A stretch of DNA of 64,000 nucleotides from Cheiracanthium punctorium (GCA_038373885.1 JAWZYV010013290.1:186001-250000), one strand, 5' to 3'; numbered from the stretch's first letter, positions 11,330-24,599 are shown. Notes: generated by a model from the letters alone, not told the origin. Made by a program: numbers and translations.

Positions 11330-13240
11330 AAAGATTTTTATGAATTTGTGTTCGTTACATTTTAATGCAAGATTTTTATGGCTATCTTCATTTTCCTTCG
11401 ATATGTGAAGACAAATATGAAAATAACGTTTTAGCCCCTCACAACAGTTTGAACTCTAACTCTAAAAAACTCTGAAAATGACTGTCATGTATTCTTGTTA
11501 GCTACATTTTAAAGCAAGAATTTTCTGGGCTATCTCTTTTTCCCTTTGAGATATGATGGAAAATTTGTAAACATTTTGACCCCTTTATCCCCGTTAAGAT
11601 GCGAATTCTAAAAAAACCTGAAAATAATTTTAAGGCATTTGTGTTCACTATATTTTTAAGCAAGAATTTTAGGCTAGCTCTTCTTTCTCTGACATATGAA
11701 GGGAAATGTGAAAAGAACGTCAATGAACGCTTTAACCCTTACACCCGCTTGGGTGCGAACCTTTGACCCCTTTTTCCCCATTAAGATGCGAATTCTAAAA
11801 AAAACCTGAAAATAATTTTAAGGCATTTGTGTTCACTATACTTTTAAGCAAGAATTTTAGACTATCTCTTCTTCTTCTGACATATGAAGGGAAATGTGCA
11901 AAGAACATCAAAGAACGCTTTGGCCCTTACACCCGCTTGGGTGCGAACCTTTGACCCCTTTAGATGCGAATTCTAAAAAAAACCTGAAAATAATTTTAAG
12001 GCATTTGTGTTCACTATACTTTTAAGCAAGAATTTTAGACTATCTCTTCTTCCTCTGACATATGAAGGGAAATGTGAAAAGAACGTCAAAGAACGTTTTG
12101 GCCCCTTACACCCACTTGGGTGCGAACCTTTGATCCCCTAATACCCGTTATGATGCGAATTCTTAAAAAAAAAAAAAAAAAAAAAAAAAAGTTCACTATA
12201 CTTTTAAGCAAGAATTTTAGACTATCTCTTCTTCCTCTGACATATGAAGGGAAATGTGAAAAGAACGTCAATGAACGCTTTGGCCCTTACACCCGCTTGG
12301 GTGCGAACCTTTGACCCCTTTTTCCCCATTAAGATGCGAATTCTAAAAAAAACCTGAAAATAATTTTAAGGCATTTGTGTTCACTATACTTTTAAGCAAG
12401 AATTTTAGGCTAGCTCTTCTTCCTCTGACATATGAAGGGAAATGTGAAAAGAACGCCAATGAACGTTTTGGCCCCTTACACCCACTTGGGTGCGAATTCT
12501 AAAACATCCTGAAACTGATTTTTAGGCATCCTTGTTCGCTACATTCTAAAGGAAGAATTTTATGACTATTTCTATTTCCCTTTGAGATATGATGGCAAAT
12601 TCGAAAATAACGTTTTGGCTCCTTATCCCCATCTTCATGCGCATTCTAAAGAACCCAGAAAACGAATTTTAAGCATTTGTATTCCCTATACCTTTAAGAA
12701 AGAATTTTAAGGCTATCGCTTTTTTTTCCTCTGATATATCAAGAGAAATGTGAAAAGAACGTTTTGGACCCCCTCGTTTGGGTGCGAATTAAAAAAAACC
12801 CTAGATATTGCTGTCTGTTGCATTTTAAAACAAGAATTTTACGGCCATCTCTTTTTTCCTGTGAGATATGAAAGGAAATGTAAAGTAACGTGTCACCCCG
12901 TTTGGGTGAGAATTCTAAAAAACCCTGAAAACAACTTTTAGGTATCTGTGTGAGTTATATTTTAAAGCAAGAATTTTACGGTTGTCTCTTTTTTTCCTTT
13001 GAGATATGAAGGGAAACGTGAAAAGAATGTTAAAGAACGTTTCGGCCTCTATGCCCGTTTGGAATTCTAAAAAATCCTGAAAACAACTTTTAGGTATTTG
13101 TGTTGTTACATTTTAAAGCAAGAATTGTATGGCTATCTTTTTTTAACACTGAGTGATGAAGGGAAGCTTGAAAAGAACGTTTTGGACAGCCATCCCCGTT
13201 TGGGTTCGAATTTTTAAAAATGGCTTCTTAAATGACGCTG
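11330..13240. repeat. Degenerate tandem array, about 140-190-bp units
   Basis: Around a dozen diverged units share AAGCAAGAATTTTAGRCTA, TGACATATGAAGGGAAATGTG, GCTTGGGTGCGAACCTTTGA and AATTCTAAAAAAAACCTGAA. Spacing is about 180 bp in the middle (11650-12480) and 130-150 bp at the edges. It lies inside the 3.6-kb hAT-like element and is followed by a (CAGT)n stretch at about 13317-13331. Confidence 0.75.
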
Positions 13241-13595
13241 GGCACAAAAGCTACAAGCTCCTAAAATTTCATGTCTGTGTCTGTACCTCCAGTAGATTTG
13301 GCTGGGCGATGATCGTCAGTCAGTCAGTCAGGACATCTTCCTTTATATATGAAGATAAAATTCCATAATTAATGAAGTATGTAAATACCGAAAATAATAA
13401 CCTTGCATCTTTGCCCCCCCCCCTCCCCCATCGATCGAAATTATTGTTATATTTGAAGAGTTCCTATGTTTGCCAGGTAGATAGTGTTATTTGTTTATTT
13501 CATCCCAGTGAATTCCCCATGCAGAATTATTTTTCACTTTCGTTTTCAAAATCCTAGGAGGGGTAATTACCCGTAGAACCGCCAATGTAGGGACT

Positions 13596-13672
13596 AGAAT
13601 GCCTCGACAAGTAAAACCAATCGGATCGAACATTCCGTTGGCAAAGGATACGTCTTGTAACTACTTTTGGAG
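13596..13672 (-). pseudogene. BEL/Pao fragment following the RT (FDPIGF motif)
   Basis: Minus-strand short frame with SFANGMFDPIGFTCRGILVP, the conserved segment shortly after the RT domain in BEL/Pao polyproteins. It ends exactly at the target-site duplication of the 3.6-kb hAT-like element (TAGGGACT, 13588-13595), so that element inserted here. It is separated from the RT piece by miniature elements. Confidence 0.7.
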
Positions 13673-13738
13673 GCATAAGCGTAAAGTTTTCAAAATTATT
13701 GGGGGGGGGCTGGGCCCCACAACCACATATATTCACGT

Positions 13739-13902
13739 CAGTGGCGTAGCCAAGGGGTGGGTTAGGATGGTCATAACCACTCCCCATGAGGAATTTGCCA
13801 TACAAAATGTATATTCTTCACTCCTTTACACCCGTATACATATATGTGAGTTGCAGAAGTCGTAACCCTACCCCCCATGAAAAATTTCTGACTACGCCAC
13901 TG
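13739..13902. mobile_element. hAT MITE, CAGNGGCGTAGCCA family
   Basis: Ends CAGTGGCGTAGCCA and TGACTACGCCACTG; duplication ATTCACGT/ATTCATGT (7/8). The core ATACAAAATGTATATTCTTC is shared with copies at 41.4, 44.1 and 59.7 kb. Confidence 0.85.
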
Positions 13903-13927
13903 ATTCATGTTCATATAACTTACTCAA

Positions 13928-14102
13928 AGCTGCCAACTACTACGGAATATAATTAACCACTTTTCTACACGATTTTTCGGCTTAAAATATAGCAAAAGTT
14001 TTTGTGCTGCGCGCGCGAGCTGGTTACTATTTTGAAAAAAATAAGTAAAAAATATACTGTTAACAAAAACTCTTTAATTATATTCCGCAGTAGTTGGTAG
14101 CT
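13928..14102. repeat. Foldback MITE
   Basis: Inverted ends of about 30 bp: AGCTGCCAACTACTACGGAA at the left, and the right end reads AGCTACCAACTACTGCGGAA on the minus strand. AT-rich core; class not determined. Confidence 0.6.
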
Positions 14103-14607
14103 ATGAATTACTATATATAAGTGTAAATTATTGGAGGCGCTCGAACTCTATGGGTCCATAGAATTCTACGCCTATGTAAGGTAAGTATCCATGTTAGTAT
14201 CTTCCTACCGTGTTATAAGTTAAAAATAGTAGCAAAGTAAAAAATATTAAGGAGGAAAAAAAAACTTTTCTTCATTTCATACTTTACATTGCATAATCTG
14301 ATTTTAATTAACCAGAGCCTGGCGACGGCAGCTTATAGTAACATTGTGTGTTACGTGGCGTCATAATGAATACTAAATCATGATTGAAATCAAAAGAAGA
14401 AAATTTTTAAAAGTACAAGTAAAGGTTTTTTTTTTTTTTTAAACGTTTGTAAATGGCGTGAATACCTTTTTTATGTTAGTATAAATTAATTTTCTGTATT
14501 TAGTGGTAAATTATTGGGTGGGCTCAGCCCCTATTCGCAATTTATTGGGGGGGCTCGAGCCCCAGGGGCCCATATAACTCTACGCCTATGTTTGGAGGAG
14601 CTTCAAG

Positions 14608-14907
14608 TCAGGAGTCGCTGCAGACGTCTTCTGCTTTATTCCACATAAGACCTAGAACAGATGAATGCCTAAATGTTTCAGTTGAATCGACTTCTCCAGA
14701 AAACTCCCAACCTCTAAGGTCGAATTTTGAGGCAGCCATGAATTCTGCGGCGAATTTCACAAATCTTTGAAGTTCCTCTTCTGAATCCACAGAAGTGACA
14801 CAATTGTCAGCATAGAATGAGTTCTTTAACTTCATAGCAAGATTTTCCACAGAAGAAGACAGATATCGATCCGAATGATGATGAATGACAGCACTCAGTA
14901 AATCGGG
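14608..14907 (-). pseudogene. BEL/Pao retrotransposon reverse-transcriptase fragment
   Basis: Minus-strand reverse-transcriptase fragment of a BEL/Pao-type LTR retrotransposon. Recognisable pieces: a leading PDLLSAVIHHH, LKNSFYADNCVTSVDSEEEL (YADN where the family catalytic motif is usually YVDD), and FDLRGWEFSGE with SVLGLMWNK. It is truncated on both sides. It is the most upstream of several colinear minus-strand Pao pieces down to 7.2 kb, all likely from one insertion. Confidence 0.8.
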
Positions 14908-15118
14908 CTACAATTTAATCTAAAGCAGGCCCGTGCTAGCCCGGGAGGACAGGGGGACGTGTCCCCTGCGCCCTCTGCTTGAGGCGCCTTTTGAGCCTTA
15001 AGCCAACAAAAGAAATTGCGAAAGAATTACATTTTCATGTACAAAAAATTAACGTTGAAAAATTGTTTTGAACTAAAATATTTCGCCCCCCCCCCCTCGA
15101 ATGCAAGGGCGGGTTAAA

Positions 15119-16595
15119 CCCAGACAGCACAGCAAACTTGCAGCAAGCTTGATTTATCAAGTCAATAAGCTTGAATTAAGCTTGAAAATTCCAATCGTGT
15201 AAGCTTGATGCAAGCTTGAATCAAGTGTTCTAGTTTACACTTGCCCAGCTTGCATTAAGCTTGACATTTCAAGCTTGAATCAAGCTTGACATTTCAAGCT
15301 TAATTTCAAGCTTAAAAAATTTTCCAAAAAAAAAAAAAATTTAAATACACGGGGCGCCCGCTGGCTAACGCGCCCCACATAATTTATTTTTCCGCGCATT
15401 TTCCCCCTCTACGCTGAAATTTCAATTTAATTTAATCTGTTTCCATCGAGTGTTCGTCGCTGGGATAGAACCCGGGCCCTTTGGCTTCGCAGTCGAGCAC
15501 GCTATCCATTCCGCCACCGTAGCCTTGTGCAGCTATGACTAAAGTTTGAAGTGACTTACCACGCTGTTTTCTCGCCAAATTGATAAGTGGGCGATGTGTT
15601 ATTTGTTTCTTTTATTTTTCCATGGGATGCATCAGAATTAAAATAATGCATCAAAATAAATTAAATTAAAATAAAAATTAAAATAAAAAAACACGTTTTA
15701 AAACTTTCAGTACCGCAACACTCATGAAGCAATACTGCTGGCCAAAATCGAGACAAACGACTGATTTTGAAATCAATTTCGTAGTATAATTGTATTTTAT
15801 TTTGAAGAATTTCCATATTTGGAAATATAGAATGGGTTTACTTAACACAAATTTTGTGTTAAGTAATCTGAAATGAAAGAAACAGATAGTTAAACGTTAC
15901 TTCGAAATGCTATATCACAGTTGCTAACATGTATGGAATACAAACACTTTAGTCATTTTTGTAAATATTTCTTAAAATAACAAATAATTGAAAAATTTTG
16001 CTATTTTTTAACGCTAAAAATTCTCTTTACAAATGTGGTTATTTTCCTACATATTGGTATGCTATATTGATATAGAGCATTTCGAAGAATTAAAAATAAG
16101 TTAAAATTAATTTATACAAATGTAAATTTGAATTATTTTCATTGTTCATACTTTATAATTAAAAAAATTATTTAACTTCTGAATTTTTTTTATCCTTTGT
16201 AATTTTATTTTAAAATTACAAAAGTGTAAGATGTAAGATTTTTGGGCCCTAAAATCTGTAGGCCCTGGGCAGTTGCCCCGTTTGCCCTGCCGGTAATATG
16301 GCACTGGTAATATAAAATAAAACACATCTTTTACGAACTTTCAGCAAATATTAGGACGCTAGACAATTAATGTCCATTCTCTTTCACAGATGGCGCCATC
16401 AACGCTCCTTTAAAAAGGAAAAATCACGCGAGTATCAATTTTCAAGCTTAAATCAAGCTGTATTTAAACTTGACAATTCAACTTGACTCCTGCAAGCTTG
16501 CTGCCAGCTTAGAATGAGTTGAACTGTCAAGCTTGCATTAGTGCGCCAAATTCAAAGAAATGTCAAACTTGATTTAAGCTTATGTGCTGTCTGGG
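15119..16595. mobile_element. TIR element with AAGCTTGAATC motif arrays
   Basis: Ends CCCAGACAGCACA and TGTGCTGTCTGGG. About 200 bp inside the left end and 150 bp inside the right end are arrays of CAAGCTTGAATCAAGCTTGA-like words on both strands. A tRNA-like stretch lies at 15449-15524 (minus). No transposase; duplication unclear. Confidence 0.75.
15449..15524 (-). repeat. tRNA-like sequence inside the AAGCTT element
   Basis: Minus strand: GGCTACGGTGGCGGAATGG, GATAGCGTGCTCGACTGCGA and GGGTTCTATCCC give box-A, anticodon-arm and box-B-like parts. The T stem has mismatches, so it is unlikely to be a working tRNA. Confidence 0.55.
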
Positions 16596-17611
16596 AAGGG
16601 GGTGGGGTGGAGGGGGCGACGCCTCCCCCCGAGAGAAAAGAAATGAATGTAAAAGATCCTATTTTACTATCATAAAATGGATGCATATGTCAATCTTTTA
16701 ACTAACCGCCCCCCCCCCCTCCGACAAAATTGCATTAATCCACCACTGCTCGAGTGTTCTAGTTTTTAAAATACAAAAATATAGATTTACTACACTAATA
16801 CGAAGAAGAATGAAATTTACAAAAAGGTTTAATATTTTAAATATCTACTAACTGTATAATATTCTCCTTACTCGATTTCCACTTGCATGAAGGACTAACA
16901 GTCTGTGATTTCTGAATGGCATCGACCTCGGTTTGCTTTTACTTATATCAGTTAGTGGATTTTTTCGGCTGTCGATGGTAAAATACGATGTCTAAAAATA
17001 TTCGCGACATTTCATATTGGTAGTGTAATTTTCTTTGTTTTTCACAAAGTCGTAGTAGCTAGGGGTGTCATGAGGGCCCAGTGACGTATTATTGCAATTG
17101 TGTGTGTGTGTGTTGGGGGGGGGAGGTTAGTTGGAAGATTCACACACACACATTTTATGGAAGTAAAATAGGATATTTTAGATTTTTTTTTTCTCGGGAG
17201 GGGTGATCTTCCCCTTTACCCCCTTTAATCCTTCCTTGTGAGGGCCATTGTCAAGATTTGAATTTTGTACCTTTAAGACTTCTTCTTACTAACTATTATG
17301 CAGGAAAAGACTACTATGTGCGCCCTTCTGAGGCTTGAGCCCCTGGCACCTGCCAACCTGGCCAACTCCTAGCTACGGCACTGATTTTGCAAATCAATAT
17401 TATGAAAGTTTCCCCCTGCCCCACCAAATAAAATAAAATAGAATGGAAATAGGGATGTAACGGATATCCGGCTGATTTTTTAATATCCGAAATACCATCG
17501 CATATCCGAATCATAGCTACCAAATATCCGACTTCTCTGCCGGATGTCCGGTATATACTACTAAAGTTCTATCTATAATATGCATGGGACAGGATGCAAA
17601 ATTATATTTGA

Positions 17612-19031
17612 TCATCCTAACTAATATTATAAATGCGAAAGTGAGTTTGTTTGTTTGTTTATGCCGCTTTCACGCCTAAACCGCTGAATCGATTAGGATG
17701 CATTTCGGTTTAGATATAGATGGGACCCTGGAGTTGGTTATAGGCTACTTAGAATTTTAGATTTTTAATTACTTTTTTAATTATTAATTAAAAACCGTTT
17801 TTACGTTGCCATGCTTGGCGAGTTTCGCCCGTATCATATGATTCATGTTTTGAGCTAACAAGAATGATATTACTTCAATAAAGAAGCACGTGCATCTGAA
17901 AAACATTAAATAATACGGAAATTATGCCAGTTTTATGCCAAATATATCTATCTCTAATAATAAAAATGAATGTTCTCCAGACAAATCTACAGAAAGCAGA
18001 GCTTTGAAAATTTGAGCATGCCTGGACCCATGACTTCGGTAAAGTCTACCTGAGGCTCGGAAATTTTAATTACTTTTCTAACTATTAATTAAAAACCGTT
18101 TTATCGCCGCACAAAATGATTTGAAATAAAATAGAAATTCTATTTGCAAAATCACATGCATTTGAAAAGCATAAATAAGTATGGAAATTATGTTGATTTT
18201 ACGCCAAATTAAAAAGCATAAATAAAGAAAAGTGTACTTACGTATTATCCCGGCGGTCCGCCAAGACCAGGGATTATTTGCCGAGATAAATGCCGGGCAC
18301 ATGAAATTATTAATGGTTTTGAATACGATTGGCAACAATTTGGCAACTCATTTGACGAAAAAACAGTTTGGCGGGAATGGCCGCCGGGATAATAGGTAAG
18401 TACCAAGAAAAGTCCAGATGCGTTTCTTAAAGTTCGTAAATTTCGAAATCCTACAAATAATATAAATGTGTACGTTTATGTGTTTGGATGTTTTTGAGTG
18501 AATCACACAAAAATGGTTGGAAAAATTTGTAATGAAGATAGCTTATGCCCTGGATTAACATACAGGCAACCTTTCAAGCATATAGCATAAATAATTCTTT
18601 TACAAAGACACTCAAAATAATGTTAATGCATTGCGCTCTGTGGAAATTTTGTAGCAACTAAACCGATTTTAAAACTTTTTCGCTAATAGAGAGCTGCACT
18701 ATTCCTGATTAACATAGGCTGAAATTCATGCATATAGCATAAATATTTCTTTTACAAGAACACTCAAAACAGTTCGCAAATACTGTCGCAACTGTCTCTA
18801 TTCGCCAAATGCCTGAAAAAAAAATCTAAATTTAGTAATTCTGCATACTCTCTTATTTTAAATGAAGTATGCTACCATGCATTATACTTCATTTAAAATA
18901 AGTAAAAAGCAAATAATATTTAAATGCAGTTTCTTTAGTCGCAAACATATTTGTTATTCACACATGCTTCGTTTCTCTCGGGACCTAATTCTAAAGCCGA
19001 CGCGGACGAAGTCGCGGGTAGCCGCTAGTTC
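17612..19031. repeat. Arthropod interspersed repeat ending in GACGAAGTCGCGGGTA
   Basis: Begins TAATATTATAAATGCGAAAG with TTTGTTTGTTTGTTTATG and TTTCACGCCTAAACCGCTGA, and ends GCGGACGAAGTCGCGGGTA..GCTAGTTC. Such ends are common in arthropod repeats; the class is left open. Carries the 18234-18404 MITE inside. Confidence 0.5.
18234..18404. mobile_element. Mutator-type MITE, 171 bp
   Basis: Ends GTACTTACGTATTATCCCGG and reverse-complemented GGTACTTACCTATTATCCCG, perfect 9-bp duplication AAGAAAAGT (18225-18233, 18405-18413). The 9-bp duplication suggests the Mutator superfamily. Confidence 0.8.
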
Positions 19032-20138
19032 TTGATAAAGTGATACATGAAGCAGGGATATATTTTTTAACTAAAAAAACAGTAAATTTAACACTGGAAA
19101 TGGATCATTCGAAAAGAACATAACAATTTCAACATTTGTTTAGTAGTTTTTGAGCACATTTATAACTAGTTAGGCTAATATTAGGCTAGCTAGGCTATTT
19201 AGTTGATTTCATGCTGCAAAGTGCTGCTTAAAGGACGTTTTCTGAACTTAAAAAAAAAAAAAACAGCTTAAGTACATCTCATGTAGTGTCCATTAGGGCT
19301 GGACGATATTGGAACTTTTTGAAAATTAATGAAAAGAATTTTTCCTTGATGGAGTCTTATTTACGACCTTATTTGAACATTTTTTCAGTTTACATTGTCC
19401 ACTTATCTTTAACAGATAAGGAATTAAAGGTCGTTACCACCTTTTTGCGACACCCTGTGCATATACATAATACGTTCTTACGATTGCCACCAATATACCG
19501 TAAACATATCGCACATCGAATGTATTTTGTATGCCTCTGTAAACAGTTGATTAATTTTGCGGTTTACCATTTTAAATGGCGAGCATGTAGTTGTACACCT
19601 CCAGATTAAACATGCACTTTCTTATGTCGCGCAATTACCACCAAATGACCGTAACGTATCGAAAATATTTAGTTCGTCTCTGTAAAAAGTATATTAACTT
19701 TACGTCAGTGGCGAGCATGTAGTTCTGTACCTCAATATTAAATATTTAATTTGCTATGTTCCACTACTACAGTCTACAGGCCGTAAATTTAGCATGTCGG
19801 TAGTCTTTTGTGCAGCCCTGTAAAAAGTATTAATTTTGCGTTTAGCATTTTTAAGGGCAATTGCGTAATTATAACCTCAGTATTAAATATTTATTTATTT
19901 ATTTATGTAATGGCAATTTGATTATTACTAACAATAGACCAGAACGTATCGAAAATATTTTACTGAAATATTTATCCTTTCGAGGTATCGAAAATATTTA
20001 TCATTTTCATCTGTGAGAGTTTATACGCCACAATAATAAATATTTATTTTGTTATGTTGCATTATTACTGTCGGTAGATCGCAAAATTAACAATCGTAAA
20101 TCTCTAGTGTAACCCTGTAAAAAGTATATCATTTATAC
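19032..20138. other. AT-rich, weak internal repeats
   Basis: Diverged modules recur (CCTGTAAAAAGTAT at about 19680, 19820, 20114; AATATTTATTT nearby), suggesting an old tandem repeat. No gene. Confidence 0.45.
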
Positions 20139-21030
20139 TGTTGCAGAATACTCTTGCTTGTTTCCGGGGTTTGTCGTTCTAAAGTCCAGTTAGTGTAGAA
20201 AGTTCTAGTAAAAAAGTCCACTTGTCAGGATAGAACACGAACTTTATTGCTTCTAGAACTTCGTCGAACAATCAACTGTACAAAATTCACAAGCACAATC
20301 AAACTGTAATGTGCTTTTAACAGTCCGCTTAGATCAGAAGCTCTCACAAATACTGTGTTTCTCACACAATATAAGTCACTTTCACTAGCAAAAATTCAGT
20401 GAAACTATTCAAGGGATATTGTACACAACCCTTAAGACACAGCAATGAAGAATTTAAAAACAGCTTCGAAAAGAAAGCGAAAATAATGCTTCTATAGCAC
20501 TATCAATTCACAGAGCAAAGCAAGCGTACTCACTCAGAGCTCAACTCACACTGAACTGGGGCCTGTGAAACACTCGTATTCATAGGTGGCGCAGAAGCTA
20601 CGAGAAACTTCCCGAAGAGTCTATTTCTCGAGTATTCCACATAAAGCGAGAATTTTGATTACGTCATAGAAGAGAAATGTTAGGTTATTATGTGATTTTA
20701 ATGCTGCAAAAGCAACTTTACAGCCTCCATTCGGAAAATCGCGCCAAATGACCAATATGTCGCCAAGCTTGGCGACTTTTGGCGAAATATTGCCAAATTG
20801 TGCCAAAAATAAGTCCCCAAAAGTGAAGTGACCGAAGGCCTAGGACCAATATTTCTCGAGATTTCTAGACACTGCATACATTTGAATGGGAAACCGAAAC
20901 CTCCGTATCTCCGGTTCTAGTTGACAGATTTTGATGCGACAAAAAGAAAGATTTAACTATTGGACGCGTAGAATACTAATTTAACTATTTTAAGCCCCAG
21001 AACAGCGGGGTGCCCCGAAAACTCGTAACA
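20139..21030 (-). mobile_element. Solo LTR, Gypsy-like (minus)
   Basis: On the minus strand it starts TGTTACGAGTTTTCGGGG and ends TATTCTGCAACA (TGTT...AACA), 892 bp, with AATAAA near the 3' end and flanking ATAC on both sides (20135-20138, 21031-21034), a 4-bp duplication. No primer-binding site, polypurine tract or internal domain adjoins it, hence solo. Confidence 0.75.
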
Positions 21031-22533
21031 ATACGTTCAGTAGTTCAGTAGCAAGCAAGTAGTTATATAACTCAACAATAATTATTAATTTTGTATGAAC
21101 CACGACTAATTCAGTAGAGAATAACATGTAGGAAGTGTTTTGTATGTCCCTTTAAAATGTGTTTTGAAGTGCGTTATGTCCCCATCTTAACAAGTGCAAA
21201 GTAGAGCGCCAATCCAAGAAAAATATTAGTCAATCCCACGGAAGAGTGCTTCAAAATCAATGGTTGCAGAGCGATTTTTTTTTCATCTTCCAGAATCATA
21301 AATAGTTACGAAACCATGTTCCATAATTATAGCGGAGAGGAACAGGAACTGGTGGACCTGCGTTTGAATGAAATGCGCTTCATAATCAATACGTATCACA
21401 TATAATATAATGATTACCGTTTCAAAAATTTAATAAGTGGTATGTGAAAGTGCTTCGAAATGAATGCGTGTAACATGATTTTTGTGCCTTGCCTTTAGAC
21501 TACTCCAGCGGTAGAAACTTCTAGAAGGAGTGTTGGAAAATAAAGCCAAAAATAACTTCCTCAGAAATCGGAAACTGTTGAATAAAAGATGCGTAAAATA
21601 TGATGTTTCTTTACGGAGGTTTTAGAGAAAAAAAAGTTAGAATGTGTTTCAAAAGCAGCCTTGCAGTAAAAAAAAAAATCCTGAAAGGGAAAATTATTGA
21701 AAAATCGAACAAATGACCTCCAAAAAAACGGCCTGATATTCCCGAAGCAGCATCTAATCGTAAAGAAAAATCCCCACATCTTCCAGTCTCCCAACTAGTG
21801 AACAACAATTAACTGCCTAATGTGAAGAAATCCAAATACTCTCATGGCTCCTTCAAAAACCTTCTGGTGTGATGTCATATTCGAAATCGGTTAGCCTTTT
21901 CAGATTTCGTTACCGTGCCGAAAAATCCATTTGGGAACACCTGAAACCACAGTCCGTCGATTCTGCGACAGAAGAATTTTTATACCTGAAGTTTTGTAAA
22001 TATTTTCAGTATTTTACCCCATGCAGTGTAAATGTAGGCAGAGTCTATTATAATTTGTCAGCAGACGATTTTTCAATGGTTGGTTCCTGAATAGTGGGAC
22101 TTTAGAAAAGAAATTTTGCATTCATAAATTGTTCGCGGTGGGGTAACTAAAAGAGTTTTTTAAACGCAACGTACGGCTTTCAGAAACTGAAAACAATCAG
22201 GTTCCGCTAATCAACAAAATAAAGCATCCCAAATGCAAATCAGTTCTAATCCAAAGAAACTGCAAAACCCGGAATACGCTTCCAGTTCCAACTGCGAATT
22301 TTACAAATTCCAAATACATTTTGAAAAGAAATTCGCTAATCGTATTCCATTGCTTCTTTTCCTAATAAAGATCTCCAGGTTAGCAGGGAGTGGAGTAGGG
22401 ATTTTTGTCTCTGGGATATTTAAGTTGGGGAATATGAGGATTGTTTTTTTGGTTGCCATTTGTTCGAATGTCCCTCAAATTTATCTCTTTTCCCTTCAGC
22501 AGGGATTTTTAGGCTATGCAGGCAGCATAATAA

Positions 22534-23703
22534 CTACCTTTACTCTCTGTTGGGAACGGGGGAACTTGAAGCCTTCTTATTGGCTGCTTTCTCAGAGCAT
22601 CTTAAAATTTCAATATATGTGGTGGTGCCATCTATATTTTTATTGTTAAACTCATGACTGCCTCTCCTTAATTAAATTAACAGCATAAAAATCATCAGAA
22701 TGATTTGTTTTGGTGTATATTTAATTAAAAAAAATTCCTCCCATTTACCAGCATTCCTTTAAACATATTTTTCTTTAGTTAATTTGTTCTCTCTCTTAAT
22801 CAGATACTCAAATGTTATGAATATTAAATACTACTAATTTTAAATGACAAAAATTGAACCCTGTTTTTCAAAGGAAATAAAGTTTAACAATGTCTACATA
22901 TGTGTGACAGGAATATTCTAAGGATAGAGCATCTTTTTTTTTTTTTTTAATTATAGCAAAGAAAAGTACTAGGTATTACTATAAAATGAAATTCATTTTT
23001 CATTGTAAGAAAGATACAGTTACCTTTTAGAATGACAATATTTTTATCAAAAGAGTATTCTGAATGATAAATTCAACATAATAGGATATATAAGAGGATT
23101 ATGTTAATTTTAAATTTGTTTGTTTGATTAAAGATTTTGTTAAGTGATAATATTTTAAAACCTCAAATATTAGAAAAGTATATTATAAATTGATACAAAT
23201 GCATTTATAATATACTTTTCTTTAAAACATATTTAGAAATTTAAATGTTTTTTATAAATTAGAAAAGTATTTTTTAATGCTACTATATTCATAGAAAAAT
23301 ATGCGAAACAAAAAATTTCCTTGAACTGGTAAAGACACTTACCTATGTATTTAGAATACTCTAATATAAACAATAAATTTCTCATTCAATATTTATTGCT
23401 GTAGTTTTTGAGTATACACAATTCTCAGTTAATTCTCTGTAAGGCATTTCTTAAAATTATTCACATATATAGAGAGAGACATATTATAGAATAAAACTGT
23501 ATTAGCTTATAAACTTTCATTTATTTCTTGCTAGTTTTACATGCACGGTCACTTTTATGAATTGAATCTTTTTCACTGATGAAACAAAAAATTTTAATAG
23601 ATAAAAATATTTTTCAATTCCAAGAATTATTTCATTATGTAACTTTTTCAACAAAACTATTAGTACTTAATAAAAGTTCTTAATTTTCCTCTTTCACAAA
23701 GAG

Positions 23704-23735
<32 letters not shown>

Positions 23736-24310
23736 GGTTGGTTGCGTTTCAAATGCTCCCAACTTTCTTATAATTGTTGAATATAAACCCCAGAACTTAG
23801 AAAGAGAAAGTAAATAACACAGAAATTCTTTTAATTTTATTTTCAGATTCAGACACGTTAAGATAGAAAGAATTATTTGGGGATGGTAGTATTCGAATAA
23901 TTTTTCATATGCATTCTTTTCCTTTAATATCCAAAAATTATAAATTAAATTTTTGAGGTTACAATTGAATAATAAGAAATGCAAGAAATATGGAAAATAA
24001 GTAAAATTATATCTTTAATATATATGTATTGTACAAAAAATTACAATTTAATGCAGTTTTGCATTTGGTTGATTCCTTTTTATATATACAGAAAGTAAAT
24101 GTTTCCTTTTTTTCTGGAAAAACAGATATTGAAACAACTGATAAACTACATAAGAATAAGCTAATAAAATTATATCGAGCGCTGGGCTAAGAACAAGGTT
24201 AAAATAAAGAAGGAGCGGTAAGGCATCATGACGTCATGCATCAATCTGAGATAGCAGCCAATCAGAAGGCTTCAAGATCCCCCGTTTCCAACAGAGAGTA
24301 AAGGTAGTTA
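22534..24310. repeat. Inverted repeat arms of unknown element
   Basis: ACTACCTTTACTCTCTGTTG at 22534 and its reverse complement ending at 24310 are 65-bp arms (about 22534-22597 and 24246-24310). A smaller hairpin, AGAAAAGTATATTATAAATT, is near 23171-23222. The interior is AT-rich, with a T run at 23706-23731 and no gene recognised. Confidence 0.5.
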
Positions 24311-24599
24311 ATATGCAACCAGGCAGTGGTAAAGAAACCCCTCTGTCGATCGTTTGCTTTCAGGAACCTGTAACCAGTTTGTTTGGATTATTAGGATTGC
24401 ACACGTTTTATGCTCCATGTAGTGATTACGCATGAGAAATCATGCAGAAAAGCGCATAAACGCTTTGTGATTATGAAGATTTTCCAACGCAATAATATCC
24501 AGCTGAAAACTATTATGGGAATATGGGAATTGCAGTCAGTTAAGAATTACAAGACAGGAAAATCTTTCGAAATGGATTGATTATGAGAAACTTTCAATT

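Larger units (their letters stand above)
9989..13587. mobile_element. 3.6-kb hAT-like non-autonomous element
   Basis: Ends are CAAGGGCGGTTCTA on the left and, reverse-complemented, CATTGGCGGTTCTA on the right, flanked by TAGGAACT (9981-9988) and TAGGGACT (13588-13595): a 7/8 match, as for an 8-bp hAT duplication. It contains a minus-strand SINE, a degenerate tandem array and no recognised transposase. Confidence 0.65.
7211..14907 (-). mobile_element. Ancient BEL/Pao retrotransposon broken by nested insertions
   Basis: Five protein pieces (RT, FDPIGF block, integrase zinc finger, core, C-terminus) lie in polyprotein order on the minus strand across 7.7 kb. The gaps are occupied by younger elements with clean target-site duplications: the hAT-like element 9989-13587, the MULE 8283-9730, the SINE 7632-7925 and the hAT MITE 13739-13902. 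RNase H, gag, protease and LTRs were not recognised, so parts are deleted. Confidence 0.7.

Noticed and set aside
15449..15524. Functional tRNA gene
   Set aside because: T-stem mismatches and location within a transposon repeated elsewhere with a different sequence argue for a tRNA-like relic.
22233..22649. 138-aa plus-strand open frame
   Set aside because: Runs through one arm of an inverted repeat and shows no family resemblance; likely chance.
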